From the NCBI GenBank assembly GCA_011250595.1, contig JAANMP010000018.1:1-64000 (forward strand): a stretch of DNA of 64,000 nt, read 5' to 3'. Position 1 is the stretch's first letter, and the number at the start of each line of letters is the position of its first letter. The translations under genes were made by a program, and so were the position numbers. Origin of the DNA: Bacillus sp. MM2020_1 (GTDB lineage Bacteria; Bacillota; Bacilli; Bacillales; Cytobacillaceae). This document shows positions 36,386 to 43,122 of this stretch, one piece after another. Under the pieces are notes generated by a model. The model did not search any database. It saw only the letters and a program-made list of their open reading frames with translations, and was not told where the DNA came from.

Positions 36386-36940
36386 ATGGAAGAAATAAAT
36401 CTAATCATTGCAAAAAATTTAAAGGCTTTTAGGGAAAGTAAGAAGTTGAGCCTAGAAAAAGTCGCTGAGATTACTGGGGTAAGTAAAACCATGATTGGTC
36501 AAATCGAAAGAGGTGAATCAAGTCCTACGATTACAACGATATGGAAAATTGCAAATGGATTAAAAATTTCATTTACTTCTTTAATTAATAATCCGCAGCC
36601 AGATACAAAGGTGATCTTAAAAAATGATGTTCAAACACTTTTTGAAGATAATGAGAAATATAGACTTTATCCGTTTTTCCCCTTCCAAGAGGATAGACGT
36701 TTTGAAGTTTATTCTGTTGAAATAGAAATAGGTGGATATCTTAGTTCGGAGTCACACGGTGAAGGAACTGAGGAGTTCTTAACTGTTTTCGAAGGTGACT
36801 TAACTGTACAGGTAAATAACATTGAATATACAGTAAGGAATGGCGATGCTATTAGATTTATGGCGGATAGACCTCATACCTATTATAATTCTGGTGACAC
36901 ATTAACTCGATTAAGTATGGTTATATACTATCCAAAATAA
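36386..36940 (+). CDS. XRE family regulator with cupin domain
   Basis: This 184-residue protein has an N-terminal helix-turn-helix, LSLEKVAEITGVSKTMIGQIERGESSP at residues about 20-46, and a C-terminal cupin from about residue 105. The cupin contains HGEGTEEFLTVFEGDLTVQV and NGDAIRFMADRPHTYYN, with the metal-type His and Glu residues. The long frame from 36122 is discarded because GGGAGTG precedes the ATG at 36386. It probably controls the divergent lysE gene in response to a small metabolite bound by the cupin. Confidence 0.9.
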   Translation: MEEINLIIAKNLKAFRESKKLSLEKVAEITGVSKTMIGQIERGESSPTITTIWKIANGLKISFTSLINNPQPDTKVILKNDVQTLFEDNEKYRLYPFFPFQEDRRFEVYSVEIEIGGYLSSESHGEGTEEFLTVFEGDLTVQVNNIEYTVRNGDAIRFMADRPHTYYNSGDTLTRLSMVIYYPK

Positions 36941-36967
36941 AACCCCGCTTTATAAACGGGGTTTTTA
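36941..36967 (+). terminator. Terminator of the XRE-cupin gene
   Basis: AACCCCG pairs with CGGGGTT around CTTTATAAA or a similar loop, followed by TTTT. It starts directly after the stop codon. Confidence 0.9.
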
Positions 36968-37109
36968 CCTTTACATTCTTAATCTTGGAACAAAACGTTG
37001 TTTAACTAAACTGCTCCTGATTCAACTATTGATCAAATGCGTTTTTAAAATGACCTATTTTCCTGATAAAATGTGTTAACTATATATGAAAAAGGGGTAA
37101 AGCTATCAA

Positions 37110-37436
37110 TCAATGTATGTTATGCCATCCTTTTTGTGTGATTTCTATGACTCGAATTTTCCTCACAAAATGGTCATTTATAAAAATCTCTACAGTCTTG
37201 GAATATTTGTCATGAAACACTGAATTTATACTCCATATTCCCCCCAATCCCTGTGTGCAATACATATTTTCCAGTCCGGGTCTTCTACCTTCTCTAAGAA
37301 AAATTCGAGCAGAACCAATTCCGTTTGCCGGGTAATGTACGAGTTCTTCTACTTCATCGCATGGTGTGGGCAATTGACCAATGAGTCTTACAGTTAATAA
37401 AGAGCCTGCTCTAAATGCATCGGCTTCGGTAAGCAT
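37110..37436 (-). CDS. Hypothetical protein, 108 residues
   Basis: A strong AAGGAG lies before the ATG, so the gene looks real. The protein has no membrane segment or signal peptide. It contains GSARIFLREGRRPGLENMY and TVEIFINDHFVRKIRVIEI, suggesting a small beta-rich fold, with two cysteines (about residues 26 and 60). I do not recognise a family, and the neighbours do not suggest a function. Confidence 0.6.
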   Translation of the reverse strand: MLTEADAFRAGSLLTVRLIGQLPTPCDEVEELVHYPANGIGSARIFLREGRRPGLENMYCTQGLGGIWSINSVFHDKYSKTVEIFINDHFVRKIRVIEITQKGWHNIH

Positions 37437-37540
37437 AAAACTTTCTCCTTGTATAAATTTATTAGATTAACTGTAGTTATTATATGTATTATCCATGTCA
37501 TGGTACCGAAGTTTAACCCGCCACAACCACCCACCTAATT

Positions 37541-37622
37541 TAACTAACCTGCCCTTTCGTTGTATAAAAAAAACCACCTAGAATGGTAGCCCTGATCTTC
37601 AACTCTCGCACCCGTTAGCTTA
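37541..37622. repeat. Dispersed CGTTAG motif, double copy
   Basis: CTGCCCTTTCGTTGTATAAA and CACCCGTTAGCTTAATAACG flank an AACCACC-GGTAGCC hairpin-like stretch. Same family as the copies at 122 and 27031. Confidence 0.35.
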
Positions 37623-37659
37623 ATAACGTTTTGTACTATAATCTATTGAATAGTGAAGT

Positions 37660-37911
37660 TTAAGATAAACTAGAGGACCCATCCAGTGTTACAAAGTAAT
37701 TAATTGCGTGAAGTTCCTTATTTAATTCGTGAATGTAATTTTTTACCGCTTCTACTAATACAGTTGTGGTAATAAAAGTGTGTGTTTCAAACTCTTGCCA
37801 AATTGAATAAATTCTCCAATTTTCATCACCTACATATAGAAAGTTGATGATAGCCTCAGAGAAAAATTCTACACTAGAACACGATTTCCTCTTCTTCAAG
37901 TAACCTGCCAC
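37660..37911 (-). CDS. Doubtful ORF, 83 residues
   Basis: The frame starts with GTG and has no clear ribosome binding site. The product looks protein-like ([20 protein letters not shown]) and is helical toward its end, but I recognise no family. It may be a fragment of a longer gene. Confidence 0.35.
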   Translation of the reverse strand: MAGYLKKRKSCSSVEFFSEAIINFLYVGDENWRIYSIWQEFETHTFITTTVLVEAVKNYIHELNKELHAINYFVTLDGSSSLS

Positions 37912-38124
37912 TTTAGTTCAATAAGAAAAGGCTGCCGTAATTAGCAGCCAGATTTTAAGGAAAGCCCCCTTTAGCTTAAGTGAAGTTCTTCGCAATTCAG
38001 CTGTTACACAAAAAAGAGTTAGTTTAACACTAAATAAATAAAGACAAATCACAAAGATTTCTTGGAAAACAGTCTCTAAAAATAGCACTAGCGCCGTTCC
38101 GTTTTTCTGTTTTGTACATACTTT
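37912..38124. other. Spacer with a hairpin
   Basis: GGCTGCCGTAATTAGCAGCC at 37931-37950 can fold into a short stem. The rest is AT-rich with no recognised feature. Confidence 0.4.
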
Positions 38125-38322
38125 GTGATTACGAACGAAAAGAAAGCACTGTACATGGCAATTGGTGCTTACGGAGCTAGTTTTGCTCTAATCATTGTAT
38201 GTTTATATTTCTTATCATCGTTGGAGCAGCTTGGTATTAAAAGACCCCGAAAACGGCTAGAGGTGTGCAAAACAACACACCTGTCCAATCCACTATTTTG
38301 TAAATACATAATTCATTTCTAA
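38125..38322 (+). CDS. Possible small membrane protein, up to 65 residues
   Basis: The frame from a GTG contains one clear membrane helix, AIGAYGASFALIIVCLYFLSS, then a basic stretch KRPRKRLE. A second start is the ATG at 38155. Neither has a strong ribosome binding site. It lies just before the phosphatase gene and could be a single-span membrane protein or chance. Confidence 0.35.
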   Translation: MITNEKKALYMAIGAYGASFALIIVCLYFLSSLEQLGIKRPRKRLEVCKTTHLSNPLFCKYIIHF

Positions 38323-38371
38323 AAAGACTATTAAAATGAAAAAAATAAGATCAATTAAGGGGGGGAAGTAC

Positions 38372-38836
38372 ATGATCAACGTTTTATTTGTATGCCTGGG
38401 GAATATTTGCCGTTCACCGATGGCTGAAGCTCTGTTTCGCCACTTAGTCAAAAAAGAAAATTTGACAAACAAAATTGCAGTTGATTCCGCTGCAACCAGT
38501 TCATGGCAAATCGGCTTCCCTCCGCACGAAGGAACTCTTGATATTCTGAAGAAATACAATATCTCTTCTAATGGGCTTGTTGGACGCCGACTAAGGAAAG
38601 AAGACTTTTACAAATTCGACTATATTATCGGTATGGACGAAAGCAACATAAAAAATATTTACAGGATAACCAGCAAGCCTAATCATCCAAAGATCATTAA
38701 GCTGCTCGACCTGACCAAATACAGGAAAGATATCCCCGATCCATTTTATACAGGTGATTTTGATGAAACCTATCGTCTTGTTTCAGCTGGCTGCCGGGTA
38801 TTACTCAATAAAATACGCAGCGAAAAAAACTTATAA
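38372..38836 (+). CDS. Low-molecular-weight protein-tyrosine phosphatase
   Basis: This 154-residue enzyme opens with VLFVCLGNICRSPMAEALF, containing the CxxxxxRS phosphate loop; the nucleophile is Cys7 or so. The acid-loop DPF is in IPDPFYTGDFDETY near residue 125. Such enzymes act on phosphotyrosine proteins or, in relatives, reduce arsenate; the extra cysteines of ArsC are absent. AAGGGGGGG lies 8 bases before the ATG. Probably cytoplasmic, perhaps in protein-arginine or tyrosine phosphate control. Confidence 0.93.
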   Translation: MINVLFVCLGNICRSPMAEALFRHLVKKENLTNKIAVDSAATSSWQIGFPPHEGTLDILKKYNISSNGLVGRRLRKEDFYKFDYIIGMDESNIKNIYRITSKPNHPKIIKLLDLTKYRKDIPDPFYTGDFDETYRLVSAGCRVLLNKIRSEKNL

Positions 38837-38909
38837 CAACAAGGCATCCATCTTAATCCGATGATCAATACAATTTCTATTTCACTGAATTAATTTTTTA
38901 AAATTGTAA

Positions 38910-39209
38910 AATCCGGTTACTAAACAAAAATTCCAACACAACACTGGCTTTGAGCCGAATATTGTTTGTGAATGTTCAAGTGTTACAATCATGATCGCGT
39001 TAGTAGTCGCTGATATGGGTGCTACTATTCTGCCAAAGTCAGTGAGGTCTTCCTTTCCGATTTCGGAGATTAAGATGTTAGTTATACCTGATGCAACTTT
39101 TCAATATGTTGTTTGTATTATATGACTAAGGGAACGTCATCTTCCCAAGAGTGCACGGGCTTTATCGATACTTTTATGGAAGATCATCATTTATAATTGT
39201 AGTTTATAA
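38910..39209 (+). pseudogene. C-terminal fragment of a LysR-type regulator
   Basis: The frame encodes FQHNTGFEPNIVCEC, then TIMIALVVADMGATILPKS, typical of LysR substrate-binding domains (GFEPN, GxGxxLLP). An in-frame TGA occurs at 39124-39126, after which LRERHLPKSARALSILLWK restores the usual LysR ending. The DNA-binding half is missing. It is a decayed gene. Confidence 0.65.
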
Positions 39210-39346
39210 CCATGTTGACTGAACGGTGACTTAATCAATTTGTTCACCACTATTGAAGTAACCTGCTCCGTTAATGGAACAAGTTAAAGAAGCTACCAAA
39301 TGACAGCCAACATCTTAAACAATCCTCCCCTTTATTTGGAGATTTT

Positions 39347-39507
39347 TTATTTTTCAAATCTTACTAATGTTTTTTCGGGTATTTCAATTTTGTCAACATC
39401 AACGTTATTTATTTTGATGGTTATCTTACCCTCTCGCTCTTCAGCTTCATCTCCTATCCAACAGCTATAAAGCTCAGAATAATCACCTTTTTAAGGTATG
39501 AGTTCAT
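39347..39507 (-). pseudogene. Frameshifted small gene behind the dispersed leader
   Basis: From the ATG at 39507 (AGGAGGAACCCC upstream) the frame reads MNSYLKKVIILSFIAVG and stops, like a signal peptide. In another frame the same stretch reads KGDYSELYSCWIGDEAEERE and continues to KITIKINNVDVDKIEIPEKT before ending LVRFEK. A frameshift or deletion near 39470 seems to have joined parts of two frames. The family is not recognised. Confidence 0.45.
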
Positions 39508-39590
39508 AGTAGGGGTTCCTCCTAAGGTTTTGAGTTAGAGTGGTGTCTATACTCATATCTTACTGAGGAGATCCTTTTCTATCAAAGTCA
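39495..39590 (-). repeat. Dispersed leader sequence, copy 2
   Basis: Copy of the sequence at 1-95, in the same orientation and ending at an equivalent ribosome binding site and ATG. Shared blocks are TTCATAGTAGGG, TTCCTCCT, TCTATACTC and TATCTTACTGAGG as read on the plus strand. Confidence 0.7.
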
Positions 39591-39606
39591 ATAATTAACT
39601 CTCTGT

Positions 39607-40332
39607 TCAAATACAACATCTGAATAGTCGAAAACCTAGTATACCCTTATAATCTTTTGTGAAGTGCAAGTGCTTTTCAAGAATTTCAAAGAATTTATCA
39701 TCAATATTCTCCGAAAGTGAGAAATCAGTAACATTTTGCACATCATTTTCATCAATCTCAAGATTGAACTTCTCTACACTAACTTGTTTAAAACTGGCTC
39801 TTTTGAAGAAGTTGTACCATTCATTTTCAGTTAGTAATTGAGAAACTCCATAAAAATTAACGATAGCTTTCAATTCATCTTCAGAAAGTGATTTTTCAAG
39901 TACCATTTCAATTGCAAGCAAAACACCATTTGGCTTTAATACTCTTTTAAATTCAGGAATTGTTAAGGATACATCTGTAAAGGATATGACTGATTCTGAA
40001 AGAATCATATCAAATAAATCCTCATCGAAAGGAAGATTTTCAGTGCTCCCTTGCTTTACATCAATTGGCAAATGTAAGGATGAAAATCTTTGTCTAGCTT
40101 TATCCAACATGATTTTATTACAATCTAAGGAAGTAACATGGCATTGGTACTGTTCTGCAATATAGGCAGAGGTTTGCCCTGTTCCACACCCAGCATCAAG
40201 AATCGAATTTGTTTCATCTATTTTTTCCCTTGATAAGATCTCTTTTGTTAGTTGAAGGCCTCCAGGATGGGCACCTCCAACTCCAAATATTGCTAAACAA
40301 TCAAGATAAGTGTAATTCAAATTCAGTCTCAT
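39607..40332 (-). CDS. Class I SAM-dependent methyltransferase
   Basis: This protein of about 241 residues has the SAM loop ILDAGCGTGQTSAYIAEQY near residues 41-59, the acidic strand TSLDCNKIMLDKARQ, and PFDEDLFDMILSESVISF. This is the Methyltransf_11/25 type. The N-terminal FGVGGAHPGGLQLTKEIL block occurs in ubiquinone/menaquinone-like and small-molecule methyltransferases. The exact start is uncertain: ATG at 40332 or TTG four codons later. Substrate unknown. It stands alone between remnants. Confidence 0.85.
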   Translation of the reverse strand: MRLNLNYTYLDCLAIFGVGGAHPGGLQLTKEILSREKIDETNSILDAGCGTGQTSAYIAEQYQCHVTSLDCNKIMLDKARQRFSSLHLPIDVKQGSTENLPFDEDLFDMILSESVISFTDVSLTIPEFKRVLKPNGVLLAIEMVLEKSLSEDELKAIVNFYGVSQLLTENEWYNFFKRASFKQVSVEKFNLEIDENDVQNVTDFSLSENIDDKFFEILEKHLHFTKDYKGILGFRLFRCCI

Positions 40333-40399
40333 CCTTTTTTAGAAATTGTACATTATTTTATGAGAATGAAATAAATTTGTTGCCGATACTTTTATAAAC

Positions 40400-40528
40400 A
40401 TTAATCAACTTTTAAAGGCCTATGAGGGGGGAAAATAGGAACCTTTTAAGGATGCTAAGAAGGTAAGGAAAAAGGTTTCGGAACGATTATATGATAAGCG
40501 CATAATGTATTTTAAACAAAATGTGTAG
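40400..40528 (+). pseudogene. Possible 3' remnant of an unknown gene
   Basis: The frame reads INQLLKAYEGGK, stop, then EPFKDAKKVRKKVSERLYDK and RIMYFKQNV. Codon use looks coding, but there is no start. It ends just before the DUF2268 gene. Weak evidence. Confidence 0.25.
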
Positions 40529-40542
40529 TTAGGGGTGCTGAT

Positions 40543-41319
40543 ATGGGCGTGATTAGAACAGATAAGTGGTTACACGATTCATTTCATAAACCAATTGAAA
40601 TATGTGAAAAGTTAACAGATCACTTTGAGGGTGCTCTAGCTTCCGAAATCTACGATTACTTAACTCTACATGGAATGTATCATCCTTTTGGAAACGGAAA
40701 CGAGGTAGTGAAAAAATTACAAAAAAATAAAGTATGGGAAATTGTACAAGAAGAAAATCAACGACTTCAAAAAGTGTGGGAAGGGCCAAATATCCCTATC
40801 TTTGTTTTTCCATCAGATAAGGACAATCGAAAACTAACACAGGACTTTAACGGAAAATCAGGTTTGGCCTTCAAGGATAAACTACTTATATTTATTTCAG
40901 TGGATAACACGGAAAAGGAAATAAGGGCATTGTTTACACATGAGTATAACCATATTTGTCGGTTATCCAAGTTTCAAAAAGACGAAGAGGATTACGTATT
41001 GCTGGACACAATCATTTTAGAAGGATTAGCTGAAAATGCAGTACGTGAAAGATTGGGTGAAGAATTCTTAGCTACTTGGACATCGTATTATACCAATGAA
41101 GAGTTAAAGAAAATGTGGAAAAACATAGTGCTCCCAAATAAAGATGTTCCAAAAAATGATCTTAAACATCAAAACATATTGTATGGATCACGTTTTTATC
41201 CGAAAATGTTAGGGTACTGTATTGGGCATTACTTGGTTATGAATTATATTGAAGCAACTAACAAGACAAGTATGGATCTACTTAATATCAAAACAGATCA
41301 TATTGCTCAAATAAAGTGA
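40543..41319 (+). CDS. DUF2268 putative zinc metalloprotease (YjaZ-like)
   Basis: This 258-residue protein carries the zinc motif LFTHEYNHICRL (HEYNH, an HExxH variant) near residue 130. A further Glu lies in ILEGLAENAVRERLG about 30 residues later, the third ligand in gluzincin-like folds. DUF2268 proteins are predicted Zn-dependent proteases or chaperone-like factors. TTAGGGGTG lies before the ATG. No signal peptide is visible, so it acts in the cytoplasm. Substrate unknown. Confidence 0.88.
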   Translation: MGVIRTDKWLHDSFHKPIEICEKLTDHFEGALASEIYDYLTLHGMYHPFGNGNEVVKKLQKNKVWEIVQEENQRLQKVWEGPNIPIFVFPSDKDNRKLTQDFNGKSGLAFKDKLLIFISVDNTEKEIRALFTHEYNHICRLSKFQKDEEDYVLLDTIILEGLAENAVRERLGEEFLATWTSYYTNEELKKMWKNIVLPNKDVPKNDLKHQNILYGSRFYPKMLGYCIGHYLVMNYIEATNKTSMDLLNIKTDHIAQIK

Positions 41320-41510
41320 AAGTTTGATAAAACGGAAAAAAACAGACAAAAGAAATTCTCGTCCGTTTTTTATTGGATCAAGTAACGATCAAATAATCCT
41401 TTGTTGATCACTTTGAATGTAGTTTTTCGGAATCTAACTCCAACGCCTAGCAGATTGAGGTTCTTGTGCTTTTATTAACTCTTTATAAATCTTATAACAT
41501 CATTTTATGA

Positions 41511-41762
41511 CTACCAAAAAAATAGAGAAAGGACAGCTACTGAAGCAATAAAGCCTAGCGCAATTCCAGCGCCCCAACCCCAGCCCCAACCTCCATAACC
41601 AAAACCGCCTAGATTTCTAGGTCGTCCAATTGGTTGAAGAAAAACTCTGTCGTTGGAAACACGATGAATGATTCCCCTATGAATTCTTCCGTCATGAGTT
41701 CTGATTTCAACAGCCCTACCCATATGTCTGTGACACAGTCCATTAAAATGTTCTACTGACAT
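41511..41762 (-). CDS. Small Gly/Trp-rich protein with an Sm-like N-terminus
   Basis: This 83-residue protein begins HMGRAVEIRTHDGRIHRGII, then HRVSNDRVFLQPIG, a pattern like the Sm fold (beta strands with a DGR turn). It continues with a GGFGYGGWGWGWGAG linker and ends in one membrane helix, IALGFIASVAVLSLFFW. GGAGG precedes the ATG. Proteins of this make-up are common in Bacillus and have been seen with spores, but I cannot name a family. Probably membrane-anchored. Confidence 0.7.
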   Translation of the reverse strand: MSVEHFNGLCHRHMGRAVEIRTHDGRIHRGIIHRVSNDRVFLQPIGRPRNLGGFGYGGWGWGWGAGIALGFIASVAVLSLFFW

Positions 41763-42110
41763 TTTTTCACCTCCATTTACTTATGAACCATACGACATTA
41801 TATGTACTGAAATAAATTTCGTAATGGACAAGTGTAATAGAGTATTAGCGGAAACTTAAAATCTTCGAATAAATTTCCGACATGCCTAATACAGATAAAA
41901 ATGATGGACATTAGTGTAAATACATAAGTTAATCCCGATCCAGTCCAATATGATATATCCTGAAATATTGCACTAAAATATAATCCAAAAACCGTAATAA
42001 CCAAGGAAAAAAAGTCAACTAAGGATTGTTTTGTCCATAAACATATAGTTTCTGAAATGAATGTGGCAGATGTTCATATAATGACAGAAATGGCGTAAGA
42101 GGTGGGGAAA
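41763..42110. other. Spacer with a possible membrane-protein remnant
   Basis: A 68-codon minus-strand frame (41798-42004) is rich in membrane-type residues but has a TTG start without a ribosome binding site. I treat it as a remnant or chance. Nothing else is visible. Confidence 0.35.
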
Positions 42111-42572
42111 TTGAAATTTAAGATAATACCATCAAAGCATGCGGAAGCAAACGAATTGTTAAAGATTCAAAAAGAAGCGTTTCATTCAGATTTAATCAAA
42201 TATAAGGATTATCGTACTAGTCCTGCAACTGAATCATTGGATTACTTTTTTTTTAGAATGCAAAATTCTTTGCACTATTCTATTTTCGTTGATGGCAGGC
42301 TTGCAGGCGGAATCTGTCTTGTAAAGCAAACAAAAGATCATAATTATTTGTATCGAATTTTCCTTAGCTCAGAATTTCAAAATAAAGGATTAGGATCAAA
42401 AATTTTACAGGAGTTGGAAAGGCAATTCCCTAAAGTTAAAAAGTGGTCACTTGAAACACCTAAGGACAACCGTAGAAATCGCCATTTTTATGAAAAATTT
42501 GGCTATAAAAAAACAGGGGAGCAACAAGTTAACCAATACTTAACTCTTATTAATTATGAAAAAATTCTTTAA
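42111..42572 (+). CDS. GNAT family N-acetyltransferase
   Basis: This 153-residue acetyltransferase has RIFLSSEFQNKGLGSKILQELERQ near residues 82-105 as its acetyl-CoA loop (Q-x-x-G-x-G) and ENRRNRHFYEKFGYKKTGE-like ending (DNRRNRHFYEKFGYKK). Translation probably begins at the TTG at 42111, which is spaced well from GAGGTGG; the GTG at 42102 overlaps that site. Substrate unknown. Single gene. Confidence 0.87.
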   Translation: MKFKIIPSKHAEANELLKIQKEAFHSDLIKYKDYRTSPATESLDYFFFRMQNSLHYSIFVDGRLAGGICLVKQTKDHNYLYRIFLSSEFQNKGLGSKILQELERQFPKVKKWSLETPKDNRRNRHFYEKFGYKKTGEQQVNQYLTLINYEKIL

Positions 42573-42650
42573 CCTTTTTTAAGGCTCCTTTTATAAAGAT
42601 TGATATTCCTTTTAGTAAATTTTGAAATAATTATAGCACTTTTATTGAAC

Positions 42651-42675
42651 TATACTGCTACGTTAGTGCAATAAG
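42651..42675. repeat. Dispersed CGTTAG motif copy
   Basis: TACTGCTACGTTAGTGCAAT followed by AAGG. One of the better preserved copies of the motif family. Confidence 0.4.
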
Positions 42676-42689
42676 GTAGGTTGTAGTTT

Positions 42690-42941
42690 TCAATTACCAG
42701 TTTCCAATTCATCTGCAAACTTAATCATTTCTTCTTGTATCTGGTTAGCAAAATCAGGTTCTGTATAGATACAAACATCATGTGCTTCAGGACGATCCAT
42801 AAAATCTTTTATGATCATAGGAGTCTTTTTGTCTCGATAAACTATATCGAATCTACCAACCTCATACTCATCATCGGGTTCCATTTTTTCTATCTTTTTT
42901 TGTACTTGGTTAATTTCTTTTGTTGAAAAACCTGATTCAGC
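42690..42941 (-). pseudogene. 3' part of an unrecognised gene
   Basis: The frame is open from a stop at 42942 and encodes STKEINQVQKKIEKMEPDDE, then EVGRFDIVYRDKKTPMII and a final YTEPDFANQIQEEMIKFADE stretch. The only ATG (42884) lacks a ribosome binding site and lies inside what looks like a continuous protein, so the 5' end is probably lost. No family recognised. Confidence 0.45.
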
Positions 42942-42962
42942 TTATGGGCTAACGAGTTGTAG

Positions 42963-43031
42963 AAGGTAGCAAAGATTCTATTAGAACGTGGATATAAAGT
43001 GAAAGAGTTGACTGGGGTTCAATTAAATTAA
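42963..43031 (+). pseudogene. Tiny rhodanese-like 3' fragment
   Basis: KVAKILLERGYKVKELTGV then QLN and a stop resemble the end of a rhodanese domain (VAKxLxxxGYxVxxLxGG). An in-frame TAG precedes it. Only 22 residues, so the assignment is weak. Confidence 0.25.
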
Positions 43032-43035
43032 AAAA

Positions 43036-43067
43036 GAGAGGCATTCTTATAAAAAGAATAACCTCTC
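43036..43067 (-). terminator. Terminator of the PBP gene
   Basis: On the minus strand GAGAGG-TATTCTT pairs with AAGAATGCCTCTC-like sequence around a short loop, followed by TTTTTTAATTT. Confidence 0.85.
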
Positions 43068-43122
43068 CTGGAAATTTATTTATCTAATTTTCTACGATTT
43101 TCATTGAGGTACTTCCAATTGC

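Noticed and set aside
41798..42004. 68-codon minus-strand membrane-like ORF
   Set aside because: TTG start without ribosome binding site, no recognised family. At best a fragment, so not called as a gene.
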